In this document: positions 24,998 to 34,565 of the stretch, piece by piece
How positions within the stretch are numbered: position 1 is the stretch's first letter
Layout: every line of letters begins with the position of its first letter
DNA from: Paracoccaceae bacterium
GTDB lineage: Bacteria; Pseudomonadota; Alphaproteobacteria; Rhodobacterales; Rhodobacteraceae
Length of the DNA stretch: 44,988 nt
Reading direction: 5' to 3'
NCBI GenBank assembly: GCA_026419405.1
Contig: JANZZL010000103.1
Location: 1-44,988 of the forward strand
Notes under the pieces: generated by a model
Seen by the model: the letters and a program-made list of their open reading frames with translations, nothing else
Database searches by the model: none
Told to the model about the DNA's origin: nothing
Translations under genes and position numbers: made by a program

Positions 24998-25390
24998 TCA
25001 GTCCGCGCGCGTCCACTCCTGCGAGCGGCAGATCGCGCCGCCGAGCACGCAGCCCGAGACCGAGAGCGTGTTGCCGCTGAGCTCCATCTTCGAGCGGTAG
25101 GTCTTGTCGCGGTCCGGCGCCCAGATCTTGCCGTTGGCATACTGGCCGTTGCCCTGGGCCTCCATGTCCCAGACGATCTGGCGGCCGATGTTGGGGCTGT
25201 CGATCGGCTGGCCCTGCCCGTTGAAGGCGCGCACCAGCGTGCCGCAGAACTTGGCGCCGCAGGCGGCGATGCGGACGTGGCCGAAGTTGCCGTTGTCGTC
25301 GGGGCGGGTCTGCCAGGTGCCCTCGACCGGGTCGGCGAGGGCGGGCGCGGCGAGGGCCGCGAACACCGCGGCCAGGGCGAACGTTCTCAT
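24998..25390 (-). CDS. Secreted DUF2147 protein
   Basis: This 130-residue protein has a clear Sec signal peptide (MRTFALAAVFAALAAPALA, cleavage before DPVEG). The mature part matches DUF2147: EGTWQT, FGHVRIAACGAKFCGTLV, GRQIVWDMEA, GKIWAPDRDKTYRSKM and the ending CRSQEWTRAD. The family is a small beta-barrel-like periplasmic fold of unknown function. Cys pairs (AACGAKFCG and SGCVLGGAICRS) could form disulfides. ATG 25390 is supported by GGGAGGAG upstream. It converges on hisH with 9 nt between stops. Confidence 0.9.
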   Translation of the reverse strand: MRTFALAAVFAALAAPALADPVEGTWQTRPDDNGNFGHVRIAACGAKFCGTLVRAFNGQGQPIDSPNIGRQIVWDMEAQGNGQYANGKIWAPDRDKTYRSKMELSGNTLSVSGCVLGGAICRSQEWTRAD

Positions 25391-25533
25391 GGGGTCACTC
25401 CTCCCGGAAACCGTGGTCATAGTGGGCCCGGCCCCGAGTCGCGCAAGCATGACGTGGGGTCGCGACGCCGGGGGGGCGGCGGGCTGGCCACGCCGGGGGC
25501 CCAAGCTACCTTGTGCCGGAACGGAGATCCGCC

Positions 25534-26385
25534 ATGCCGCGCGCCGCCCTAGCCGCCCGTGCCGCCCGCACCCTCGCCCTTGCCCTTGCGCTTGCCCTCG
25601 GCCCGGCCGCGGACGCTGCTGCCGAGGTGCGCAGCGCGAGCCACTGCGTCGCGCTGGCAGAGGATGCGCCGGGCGCGCGGCTCGTCCCGGCGCGCTTTGG
25701 CGCGCCGCTCGCCGCCGGGACCGTCCGGCTCACCTATGTGGACCACGCGACCTTCCTGATCGAGACCGCGGGCGGGCTGACGGCGGCGACCGACTTCACC
25801 GGCTTTCTCGGGCCCGGGGCGCCGATCCCCGACGTGGTGACGATGAACCGGGCGCATCGGACGCATTACACCGACTTCCCCGACCCGGCGATCCCGCATG
25901 TGCTGCGCGGCTGGAACCCCGAGGGCGGGCCGGTCGACCACCACCTCGACCTCGGCGAGATGCTGGTGCGCAACGTGCCGACCGACATCCGCTCGCGCAC
26001 GGGCGGCGGCGCCGTGGAACCCTACGGAAACTCGATCTTCGTCTTCGAGGTGGCGGGCCTGTGCATCGGGCATCTCGGCCACCTCCACCACGAGCCCTCG
26101 CCCGCCCAGTATGCGATGCTCGGGCGGCTCGACGTGGTGATGGCGCCGGTCGACGGCGGGCTCACGCTCGACCTGCCGACGATGACCGGGGTGCTCAAGC
26201 GGCTGCGTTCGTCGGTGGTGATCCCGATGCACTGGTTCGGCCCGGCCTCGCTCGAGCGGTTCCTCGAGGGGATGGCGGGCGAGTTCGACATCGTCCGGCG
26301 GGAGGAGAACTGGCTCGAGGTCGCGCCGGGTTCGCTGCCGCCGCGGCCGACCGTGGTCGTCCTGTCGCCCCGCCCGATCGACTGA
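25534..26385 (+). CDS. Exported metallo-beta-lactamase-fold hydrolase
   Basis: This 283-residue protein has an N-terminal hydrophobic signal (MPRAALAARAARTLALALAL..., ending near AAA-EV). Its fold resembles the UlaG/UPF0173-type beta-lactamase superfamily: LTYVDHATFLIETAGGLTAATD, VVTMNRAHRTHYT in the metal-loop position, CIGHLGHLHHEPSP, DVVMAPVDGG and VVIPMHWFG. The usual HxHxDH motif is altered to RAHRTHYTD. GGAG precedes ATG 25534; a GTG at 25513 in the same frame is less likely. No substrate is inferred. It is followed after 90 nt by a flavoprotein gene on the same strand. Confidence 0.82.
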   Translation: MPRAALAARAARTLALALALALGPAADAAAEVRSASHCVALAEDAPGARLVPARFGAPLAAGTVRLTYVDHATFLIETAGGLTAATDFTGFLGPGAPIPDVVTMNRAHRTHYTDFPDPAIPHVLRGWNPEGGPVDHHLDLGEMLVRNVPTDIRSRTGGGAVEPYGNSIFVFEVAGLCIGHLGHLHHEPSPAQYAMLGRLDVVMAPVDGGLTLDLPTMTGVLKRLRSSVVIPMHWFGPASLERFLEGMAGEFDIVRREENWLEVAPGSLPPRPTVVVLSPRPID

Positions 26386-26475
26386 GCGCGCCGCCGGCCC
26401 GCCGGACGGCGGCCGAGCTCTTGCGGCCGGGCGGCCCGCGGGGCAAGAGGGGGCAGCAGCACGAGGAGTCGGGCC

Positions 26476-27891
26476 ATGCTGAATCCCGCCGACGCGGCGT
26501 TCCGGGAGCGTCTCGCCCGGCGCCTCCCGGCAGCCGCCTTCCGCCCCGTGGCGCCGGCCTATCTGGAGGAGCCGCGCGGGCGCTGGCAGGGCACCGCCGG
26601 GCTCGTCCTCGCCCCGGCCTCGGCCGAGGAAGTGGCCGAGGTGGTGCGCGCGGCCGCCGAGGCGCGCGTGGGGATCGTGCCCTTCGGCGGGGGCACCGGG
26701 CTCGTCGGCGGCCAGATCCTGCCCGAGGGCCCGGCGCCGGTGATCCTCTCGCTCGAGCGGATGCGGGCGATCCGCGCCGTCCACCCCGAGGAGAACGTGC
26801 TGATCGCCGAGGCCGGGGCGATCCTGGCCGACGTGCAGGCGGCCGCGCGCGAGGCCGGGCGGCAGTTCCCGCTCTCGCTCGCCTCGGAGGGCTCCGCCCG
26901 GATCGGGGGGCTTCTCGCGACGAATGCCGGCGGCTCGGGCGTGCTGCGCTACGGCAATGCCCGCGATCTCTGCCTGGGGCTCGAGGCCGTGCTGCCGGAC
27001 GGCTCGATCTGGCACGGGCTGAAGCGGCTCAGGAAGGACAACACGGGCTACGACCTGAGGGACCTCCTGATCGGCGCCGAGGGGACGCTGGGCATCATCA
27101 CCGCCGCGGTGCTGCGGCTGCACCCGGTCCCGGCCGGGGTGGGCACGGCGCTGCTCGCGGTGGCCTCGCCCGAAGCGGCGCTCAGGCTGCTCGCGCTGGC
27201 CAACGACCTCGCCGGCGGCTGCGTCTCGGCCTTCGAGCTGATGCACCGGACCGGCTTCGACTTCCTCGCCGAGACCATGCCCGAGCTGCGTGCGCCGCTC
27301 GAGGGGCCGCCGGAATGGTCGGTGCTGGTCGAGGTCGGCCTGCCGGCGGGGCTCGCCCCCGACGCGCTGCTGGAGACGCTGTTCGAGACGGCGGCGGAGG
27401 AGGACCTCGTCGCCGACGGGGTGATCGCGCGCTCCGAGGCGCAGCGGGCGGCGCTCTGGCGGGTGCGCGAGGCGATCCCGGAGGCGAACCGGCTGATCGG
27501 CGCGGTCTCCTCGCACGACATCTCGGTGCCGCTCGGCGCGATCCCCGAGTTCATCGAACGCGCCCCGGCCGCGATCGCGCCCTTCGGTGACTTCCGCATC
27601 AACTGCTTCGGGCATGTGGGCGACGGCAACCTGCACTGGAACGTCTTTCCCGCGCCGGGGCGCAGCCGGGCCGACCACGAGGCCGAGCGCGACGCGATCA
27701 AGCGGGCGGTGCACGACCTCGTGCACGCGCTCGGCGGGTCGGTCAGCGCCGAGCACGGCATCGGGCGGCTGAAGGTCGCCGATCTGGAACGCTACGGCGA
27801 GCCGGCGAAGCTCGCCGCGATGCGGGCGATCAAGCGCGCGCTCGATCCGCTGGGCATCATGAACCCCGGCGCCGTGCTGGCGGCAGGCTGA
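26476..27891 (+). CDS. FAD-linked oxidase, D-2-hydroxyglutarate dehydrogenase/GlcD-like
   Basis: This is a 471-residue flavoprotein. The PCMH FAD domain (residues 1-220) contains VGIVPFGGGTGLVGGQ, LSLERMRAIRAVHPEEN, EAGAILADVQ, GGLLATNAGGSGVLRYGN and GYDLRDLLIGAEGTLGIIT. The catalytic C-terminal half has ISVPLG, NCFGHVGDGNLHWNVFP, GGSVSAEHGIGRLKV and LDPLGIMNPGAVL. The TNAGG and HWN motifs place it near D-2-hydroxyglutarate dehydrogenases. That group commonly acts beside serine-synthesis genes, but none are here. GAGGAG precedes ATG 26476. It may share a transcript with the MFS gene 37 nt downstream. Confidence 0.9.
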   Translation: MLNPADAAFRERLARRLPAAAFRPVAPAYLEEPRGRWQGTAGLVLAPASAEEVAEVVRAAAEARVGIVPFGGGTGLVGGQILPEGPAPVILSLERMRAIRAVHPEENVLIAEAGAILADVQAAAREAGRQFPLSLASEGSARIGGLLATNAGGSGVLRYGNARDLCLGLEAVLPDGSIWHGLKRLRKDNTGYDLRDLLIGAEGTLGIITAAVLRLHPVPAGVGTALLAVASPEAALRLLALANDLAGGCVSAFELMHRTGFDFLAETMPELRAPLEGPPEWSVLVEVGLPAGLAPDALLETLFETAAEEDLVADGVIARSEAQRAALWRVREAIPEANRLIGAVSSHDISVPLGAIPEFIERAPAAIAPFGDFRINCFGHVGDGNLHWNVFPAPGRSRADHEAERDAIKRAVHDLVHALGGSVSAEHGIGRLKVADLERYGEPAKLAAMRAIKRALDPLGIMNPGAVLAAG

Positions 27892-27928
27892 GGCGGGCGC
27901 GGCGGCGGAGGCGGGTCGGGGACCGGGC

Positions 27929-29128
27929 ATGGGTCGGACGGTCCTCGCGCTCGGGGTCAGCCAGATCGTGGGCTACGGCTCGCTCTACTACGCCTTTCCG
28001 ATCCTCGTGCCGCATGTCGCCGCCGCCTTCGGCGCCGCCGAGACGGTGCTCTACGCGGTGTTCTCGGCCGGGCTGCTCCTCGGCGGGCTGGCAGCACCGC
28101 TGGCCGGGCGGCTGTTCGACCGGCACGGCGCGCCGCGGCTGATGGCGGCGGGCAGCGCGGCGGCGGGCCTGATCCTCTGCGGCATGGCGGCGGCTCCGTC
28201 GCTGGCCGTCTACGCGGCGGGCGTGATCGCGATCGAGCTCGTCGCGGTCGCCGTGCTCTACGATGCGGCCTTCGCGGCGCTGGCGCTGACCGAAGGCGAC
28301 GGCGCGCGGCGGGCAATCACGCGGCTGACGCTGATCGCAGGCTTCGCCTCGACGATCTTCTGGCCGCTGACGGGGTGGCTCGCCGGGGCGGCGGGCTGGC
28401 GGGCGACGCTGCTCGTCTACGGCGCCCTGCATCTCGTGGTGATCCTGCCCCTCCATCTGTGGCTGGCGCGGCTCCGGCCGGCGGCGCGGCGCCGGCCCGC
28501 CGCGGATCCGGGCCCCCTGCCCCCGGCGCCCGCCGGTCTGCCCGGGCGCCTCGTGCCGGCCGCCGCCGCGACGGTGGCGGCGAGCTTCGCGCTGTCGGCG
28601 GCGCTGATCTCGGCCTTCGGGGTGCACATGGTGCCGATCCTCGCGGCCGCGGGTCTCGGCGCCTCGGCGCCGGCCGCCGCGATGCTGATGGGCCCGGCGC
28701 AGGTGGCGATCCGGCTCGTCGATGCCCTGTTCTGGCGGGCGCTGCACCCGCTGACGGTGGCGGTCGTCTCGGCGCTGGCCCTGCCGGCGGGGGCGGCGAT
28801 CCTGCTGGCGGGAGCGCCCGCGGCCCTGGCCGCCCCGGCCTTCGCGGCGGTCTTCGGCATCGGGCAGGGGCTGGCGAGCATCGTGCGGGGCAGCGTGCCG
28901 CTGGTGCTGTTCGGCCCGGCGGGCTACGGCGAGCGGCTGGGCCGGCTTGCCCGGGTGCGGACGATCGTCGCCGCCGGCGCACCCTTCGCCTTCGCGGCGC
29001 TGGCCGCGGCGACGCAGCCGCGCCTGGCGCTGGCGGCCTTCGCGGCGGTCGGGCTGGCCGCCGCGGTGCCGCTGGTGCTGCTGCGCGCGCGGCTGGGGAG
29101 GGAGGGGCTGCTCGCGCCGCTGCGCTGA
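27929..29128 (+). CDS. MFS transporter
   Basis: This 399-residue protein has about 12 hydrophobic helices. The N-terminal GVSQIVGYGSLYYAFPILVP and the loop GRLFDRHGAPRLMAAG fit the major facilitator motif A. A Pro-rich central loop (residues about 182-205) separates the two six-helix halves. The monocarboxylate/anion-porter-like N-terminus suggests an organic anion substrate, which would fit the preceding hydroxy-acid oxidase, but this is only suggestive. The start is ATG 27929 with GGAGGCGGGTCGGGG upstream. Confidence 0.85.
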   Translation: MGRTVLALGVSQIVGYGSLYYAFPILVPHVAAAFGAAETVLYAVFSAGLLLGGLAAPLAGRLFDRHGAPRLMAAGSAAAGLILCGMAAAPSLAVYAAGVIAIELVAVAVLYDAAFAALALTEGDGARRAITRLTLIAGFASTIFWPLTGWLAGAAGWRATLLVYGALHLVVILPLHLWLARLRPAARRRPAADPGPLPPAPAGLPGRLVPAAAATVAASFALSAALISAFGVHMVPILAAAGLGASAPAAAMLMGPAQVAIRLVDALFWRALHPLTVAVVSALALPAGAAILLAGAPAALAAPAFAAVFGIGQGLASIVRGSVPLVLFGPAGYGERLGRLARVRTIVAAGAPFAFAALAAATQPRLALAAFAAVGLAAAVPLVLLRARLGREGLLAPLR

Positions 29129-29143
29129 GGCCGCAGACGGCGA

Positions 29144-29169
29144 ACCCCGCCGCGAGTGGGCGGCGGGGT
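29144..29169. terminator. Strong hairpin between convergent MFS and apt genes
   Basis: ACCCCGCCGC, loop GAGTGG, then GCGGCGGGGT form a perfect 10-bp stem 16 nt after the MFS stop. It lies in the convergent spacer before the apt stop at 29262, a typical place for a bidirectional terminator. There is no T-tract on either side. Confidence 0.5.
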
Positions 29170-29261
29170 GCTGGAGGGAAGTCGCGGAAGCGCGGGCGCC
29201 TCCGTCCCGGCCACCATGGGCGAGTCGGGTTAAGCAAGCCTTACGACCGGCCCGGCGCGGC

Positions 29262-29806
29262 TCAGTGCCCCTCGAAGGCGCAGAGCGCGTGCACCTCCAT
29301 GCCCATCGCCTCGAGCCGCCGGCGGCCGCCGAGATCGGGCAGGTCGACCACGAAGGCACAGCCCACGACCTCGGCGCCCAGCCGCTCGACGAGCCGGATC
29401 CCGGCCTCGCAGGTGCCCCCCGTCGCCAGCAGGTCGTCGACGATCAGCACCCGTTCGCCGGGCTGGAGCGCATCGTCGTGGATCTCCATCACCGCCTCGC
29501 CGTATTCGAGGCTGTATTCCTGCGCGATGGTCGGCCCCGGCAGCTTGCCCTTCTTGCGGATCGGCACGAAGCCGACCGAGAGCTGATGCGCCACCGCCCC
29601 GCCCAGGATGAACCCCCGCGCCTCGAGCCCCGCCACCTTGTCGATCGGCCGGCCGGCATAGGGGTGCAGGAGCTGGTCGATCGCCATGCGGAAGCCCCGC
29701 GCATCGGCGAAGAGCGTGGTGACATCGCGGAACAGGATCCCCTCCCTGGGGAAGTCCACGATGGTGCGGATGTAGTCCCTGACGGTCTTCGGCATCGGGC
29801 GCCCGG

Positions 29807-29810
<4 letters not shown>
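29262..29810 (-). CDS. apt: Adenine phosphoribosyltransferase
   Basis: Apt converts adenine and PRPP to AMP. The 182-residue protein shows [42 protein letters not shown], the flexible-loop segment [20 protein letters not shown] and the PRPP-binding motif [16 protein letters not shown] 29810 overlaps the mtnP stop (ATGA at 29807-29810). A second Met five codons later (MPKTV) is also possible. Coupling to mtnP makes sense, because MTA phosphorylase releases the adenine that Apt salvages. Confidence 0.96.
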
Positions 29811-30688
<878 letters not shown>

Positions 30689-30774
30689 GGTGCCGAACCC
30701 CCGCCTGCCCCGGTCCGCCGCAGGCTAGCCGAGCGCGGCGCGCCGCGCGAGCCCCCCGGGAACGCGATGCGGCT

Positions 30775-31587
30775 TCAGGGCGAGACCCAGACCGGCGCCG
30801 GCGTGGCCGAGGGGTCGAGCCTCACCGCGTCGAGAAAGGCGAAGCCGCCCGCCGCGACGGCCTCGGGGTCCACGTAGTCGAAGCCGGCGTAGAACCGCTC
30901 GACCCCGTAGCCGGCAAGGTCGAGCGGCCCGAACTCGGCGAGGATCGCGCCCTCGGCCTCGGTGAGCACACGGCTCTCCGGGTCGAGCCCGGTGACGATG
31001 ACGAGCCCCGTCGGACGGCAGCCCAGGACCTGGACCTTCAGGTCGGGCCGCCAGCGGCCGAGGATGGGGATCAGCTTCCAGACGTCGCCGGTCCAGGGCA
31101 GGCCCTTGCGCGCGGGCGCCTCGCGCGCGGCCATGGCATGGGTGAAGGGGCAGCAGTCGTGGAGCGCGATCGCCCCGCCCGGCCCGCCGTGCCGCTCGGC
31201 GTTCACGAAGTCGCGCAGCAGGAACTCGACGAGATGCATCCCGTCAAGGAAGGAGAAGCCGAGCCTGAGGCCGTTCCGCTCGAGGAAGCCGCTTGCAAAG
31301 AAGGCGTCGCTCGTCATCTGGAAGAGGTGAAGCTCGGGCTTGGCGCCCATCACCTGCGGCCTGAGCGAGAAGAAGGGATCGACGCCGATGGTGCGGCTGC
31401 GCGCAGGCGCGAAGCTCTCGCCGCTGCGGCAGCCGATCTCAAGGTAGCAGCCGACGGCGACCTGCTCGTGCAGGCGGCGCAGGAAGTCGAGGTAGCTCAT
31501 GCCCGTGGCGGGGCGGAAGCCGGGGTCGGGCGCGGGGTTGCGGCCGCTGCGGCCGAGGGCCTTCCTGAGCCTTTCGATCGCCTTCAT
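30775..31587 (-). CDS. Class I SAM-dependent methyltransferase (Methyltransf_24-like)
   Basis: This 270-residue protein has a Rossmann-type SAM motif I at [12 protein letters not shown], then [24 protein letters not shown] and [12 protein letters not shown], the pattern of the small Methyltransf_24/O-methyltransferase group. The N-terminal part (residues 1-45) is basic and probably unstructured. ATG 31587 overlaps the stop of the flavin reductase gene (ATGA at 31584-31587). Substrate unknown; members of this group are often near cell-surface or secondary-metabolite genes, none of which are visible here. Confidence 0.85.
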   Translation of the reverse strand: MKAIERLRKALGRSGRNPAPDPGFRPATGMSYLDFLRRLHEQVAVGCYLEIGCRSGESFAPARSRTIGVDPFFSLRPQVMGAKPELHLFQMTSDAFFASGFLERNGLRLGFSFLDGMHLVEFLLRDFVNAERHGGPGGAIALHDCCPFTHAMAAREAPARKGLPWTGDVWKLIPILGRWRPDLKVQVLGCRPTGLVIVTGLDPESRVLTEAEGAILAEFGPLDLAGYGVERFYAGFDYVDPEAVAAGGFAFLDAVRLDPSATPAPVWVSP

Positions 31588-32189
31588 TCGCCGGGCCTTC
31601 CCATCTCGAACACCTCGCTGACGCAGGTGTAGTCGCGGTAGCCGAGCCGCGCCAGCGGCTGGAAGCAGCGCACGTCGAAGCGCCCCTCGACGAGGCAGTC
31701 GTCGCGCAGGTGGATGCCGGTCACCTCGCCGAAGACGACGGTGTTCGCCGGCCCCGGCAGGCGGACGACCTGCGTCACCCGGCATTCGAGGGCGGCCGGG
31801 GCGCCGGCGACGCGGGAACAGGGGATCGTCCGGCATTCCTCGCGCGCGATCCCGACGGCGGCGAATTCGTCGGCGCCGGCCGGCAGGGCCGCCGAGGTGG
31901 CGTTCATCGCCTCGCGCATCGCGTATTCGACGATGTTGACGCAGAAGACGCCGGTTTCGGCGGCGATGGCGGCGCTGTCCTTGGTGCCCTCCCGGTCCGG
32001 CTTGGCGCCGGTCGAGGCGAACATCACCTGGGGCGGGGTGTAGGCGACCGCGTTGAAGAAGGAATAGGGCGCGAGGTTCTCGCGGCCGGCGCCGTCGCGC
32101 GTCGAGATCCAGCCGATCGGCCGCGGCGCGACGATCGCGGCGAAGGGGTTGTGCGGCAGGCCGTGGCCGTCTTGCGGGCGGTAGAACAT
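31584..32189 (-). CDS. Flavin reductase family protein
   Basis: This 201-residue FMN-binding split-barrel protein has PFAAIVAPRPIGWISTRD, NLAPYSFFNAVAYTPPQVMFAS, FCVNIVEYAMREAMN, ECRVTQVVRLPG and VVFGEVTGIHL. The flavin-reductase-like fold typically transfers electrons from NAD(P)H to FMN for a partner monooxygenase, but no such partner is adjacent. ATG 32189 is chosen for the GGAAGG about 6 nt upstream and the family start. It is coupled by ATGA to the methyltransferase. Confidence 0.9.
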   Translation of the reverse strand: MFYRPQDGHGLPHNPFAAIVAPRPIGWISTRDGAGRENLAPYSFFNAVAYTPPQVMFASTGAKPDREGTKDSAAIAAETGVFCVNIVEYAMREAMNATSAALPAGADEFAAVGIAREECRTIPCSRVAGAPAALECRVTQVVRLPGPANTVVFGEVTGIHLRDDCLVEGRFDVRCFQPLARLGYRDYTCVSEVFEMGRPGE

Positions 32190-32270
32190 CGCGCACCTTC
32201 CGGGGGTTTGCCCCACACCTAGGGCCATGCTAGGCGGCGTGCCAGCGCATATTTCGGCCCCGGAGGGCGG

Positions 32271-32759
32271 ATGTATCAGCTGGAGGAGGAGACCGAGGCC
32301 GACGAATGGGAGGTCGAGGCGCTCTACGACCTGTGCTTCGCGCCGGGGCGCGAGGCGCTGTCGTCCTACCGGCTGCGCGAGGGGGTGCCGAAGGTGAAGG
32401 ACCTCTGCCTCGTGGCGCGCGACGGGGAGGGCACGCTCGCGGCCGCGATCCGCTACTGGCCGGTGCGGGTCGGCGGGCAGCCGGCGCTGCTGCTCGGGCC
32501 GGTGGCGGTGCACCCCACCCGGCAGGGCGAGGGGCTTGCGGCCATGCTGATCCGCGAGAGCCTGATCCTGGCCCGCGGCCTCGGCTGGGAGAGGGTGATG
32601 CTGGTGGGCGATGCGCCCTACTACGGGCGGTTCGGGTTCGCCAGGCTCGAGGGCGTGGAGATGCCGCCGCCCACCAACCCCGACCGGGTGCTGGGCCTTG
32701 CGCTGCGGCCCGGCGCCTGGGACGGCGTCGCCGGGCGGGTGGAGAAGGCGCTGCCTTGA
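32271..32759 (+). CDS. GNAT N-acetyltransferase (YhbS-like)
   Basis: This 162-residue GNAT-fold acetyltransferase has strand beta-4/acetyl-CoA motif A LLLGPVAVHPTRQGEGLAAMLI and motif B VMLVGDAPYYGRFGF. The GDAPYYGRFGF segment is characteristic of YhbS-type proteins. GGAGGG lies 6 nt before ATG 32271. It diverges from the flavin reductase gene. The substrate is unknown. Confidence 0.9.
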   Translation: MYQLEEETEADEWEVEALYDLCFAPGREALSSYRLREGVPKVKDLCLVARDGEGTLAAAIRYWPVRVGGQPALLLGPVAVHPTRQGEGLAAMLIRESLILARGLGWERVMLVGDAPYYGRFGFARLEGVEMPPPTNPDRVLGLALRPGAWDGVAGRVEKALP

Positions 32760-32814
32760 GGGGGGCCGCAACCGCCCCCATATCGTCGGAAACCCCCGAC
32801 GCAGGCGCCCGCCG

Positions 32815-33618
32815 ATGCCCGAACCGTCCGCTGTTCCCGCCCCGACCCCGGCCCCGACGCCGGCACTGCCGGGGCCGCTTCGCGCGACCGATCCGGCGGC
32901 GGAGATCGAGGCGCTCGTCGCCCGTTACCTGCGGGCCCAGGGCGGGGCGGTGGAACTGGTCGCTCTGGTCGGGGGCCAGGTCGAGGGCATGGCCCGCCGC
33001 CTGCCCGACAGGGCGCGCCGGCGGATCGAGGCCGTCGTGCAGACCGCGCTCGGTACCGCCTACCGCGCCGCCGAGGCGAGCCACCGCGCCCGTCCGGGCG
33101 GCGACCGCGCGCACCGGATCGCCGCGGCCGCGCTCGGCGCCGTCGGCGGGCTCGGCGGCCTGCCCGCGGCGCTCGCCGAACTTCCGCTCACCACGGCGAC
33201 GATCCTGCGCTCGCTCCAGGAGATCGCGCGCGCCCATGGCGAGGACCCGGCCGACGAGGAGACGCGGCTGGCCTGCCTGCAGGTGCTGGGCGCGGGCGGC
33301 CCGCTGCCGCAGGATGACGGCACCGACCTCGCCTTCCTCGGGGCGCGCATCACGCTGACCGGAGCGGCGGTCGGCAACCTCGTGCAGCAGATCGCGCCGC
33401 GCTTCGCGGAAGCGCTGGCGCGGAAGCTGGCCGCCAGGGCGGTCCCGGCGCTGGGCGCCGCGGCGGGGGCGGCCGTCAACCTGGCCTTCGCCCGCTACTA
33501 CCAGGAGATGGCGCATGTCCACTTCGGCCTGCGGCGGCTGGCGCGGCAGGGCGTGGCCGAGGCGCCGGCGGCCTTCCGGGCGCGGGTCGCGGCGGTGCGC
33601 GCCCTGCGGAGAGGCTGA
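32815..33618 (+). CDS. EcsC family protein
   Basis: This 267-residue protein starts MPEPSAVPAPTPAPTPAL (a Pro/Ala tail), followed by an all-helical body with the EcsC pattern. Recognisable parts are PDRARRRIEAVVQTALGTAY, AAAALGAVGGLGGLPAALAELPLTTATILRS, a C-terminal GAAAGAAVNLAFARYYQEMAHVHF and FRARVAAVRALR. EcsC-family proteins are poorly characterised. The hydrophobic Gly/Ala helices suggest membrane association. The start is ATG 32815, although no strong SD is visible. It is followed by the decayed PHA-synthase-like sequence on the same strand. Confidence 0.82.
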   Translation: MPEPSAVPAPTPAPTPALPGPLRATDPAAEIEALVARYLRAQGGAVELVALVGGQVEGMARRLPDRARRRIEAVVQTALGTAYRAAEASHRARPGGDRAHRIAAAALGAVGGLGGLPAALAELPLTTATILRSLQEIARAHGEDPADEETRLACLQVLGAGGPLPQDDGTDLAFLGARITLTGAAVGNLVQQIAPRFAEALARKLAARAVPALGAAAGAAVNLAFARYYQEMAHVHFGLRRLARQGVAEAPAAFRARVAAVRALRRG

Positions 33619-33799
33619 GGCGCCCGCCGCGGGAGGCCGGCCCGCCGCGACATGACCCGACTCACCGCCCGCGCCCCACGGCGCGGCCGGGGCGGCCGCC
33701 GGGCATGGGCGGCGGGACCGTGGATGGCCGGCGGCGAGGCGTGGCGCGGGGGGTCCAGCGCAGCGGGCAGGGCGCGATGCTCCCGTCGGCGCAGGCATG

Positions 33800-34548
33800 G
33801 CCGGGCTCTGCCCGAGCCGGCGGTCGGGCCGGCCCGGATCAGGCAGGGCGGGCGCGCCGCTGCGCTTCCTCGGCAAGGGCCGGGTGGCCTTCCTCGAGGA
33901 CATGACGGGGGCGCGGGCCCGCCGCGACCCGCCGCGGCTGCCGGGCGCCTTGGCGGCGATCCGGTCGGAGGAGCCGGTCCGGTCGCGCGCCGTCCGCCGC
34001 TTCGGGCCGGGCGAGCCCGGCCTGCCAGCCGTCATCGGCGTCCGGGCCCGCGCGACTCGACGCGGACGCCGGCGCGGATGCAGGCGCGAGGCCTGCGCGG
34101 CCCGACCCTCGCGAACCGGCTCTCGGCGGGGCGCCGCGCCACGGAGGCGCGGGGGATCCCGCGCGGGCACATCCTGGCGCCGATGTCCGACGTCGCGACG
34201 CAGACCGGCCACATCGCGCCCCGGCGGTCGGCCCGGACGGCGGCGCCGTTCACCGACGGCGGCCTGCACGCCGTGCTCGCCGGCGGCGGCCACCACACCC
34301 CATCCCGTCGGAGCCGGGCCATCCCCGCCGGCCCTGCCGGACCGGCCACCGGCCCCTAGCGGCGCTTGACCGCGGCCCCGACAGCCGCCTTGCGGCGCAC
34401 GCGCCCGTGGCGGGCTCCCCGTGGCCGGAACGGGTGCGCCGGCCCGACGCCCGGAGCGGCCGGCCAAGGCCCGCGCGCCCCGCCGGATCGGCCGCGCGGG
34501 GCTCTGCCGCTCGCCCCCGCGCCGGGACGCGACGGCCACCAGGCGTGA
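33800..34548 (+). pseudogene. Remnant of a PHA-synthase-like (PhaC) gene, 3' portion, multiply frameshifted
   Basis: No intact gene spans 33619-34565, but translated pieces in changing frames align in order with the C-terminal half of class I PhaC-type synthases. Frame 2 (about 33840-34050) gives RFLGKGRVAFLEDM and later SRAVRRFGPGE. Frame 1 (34054-34310) gives STRTPARMQARGLRG, LANRLSAGR, ILAPMSDVATQTGHIAP and GLHAVLAGGGH. Other frames then give AGSPWPERVRRPDARSG (about 34410) and PRGALPLAPAPG (about 34500-34540). In PhaC the HIAP box normally reads TxxDHIAPWRS and carries the catalytic Asp; here it is TGHIAPRRS, so Asp is Gly. The N-terminal half with the nucleophilic Cys is absent. This is probably a decaying gene fragment; the alignment is from memory of the family. 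Confidence 0.6.
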
Positions 34549-34565
34549 GGCCCCCGCGCCGGCGC

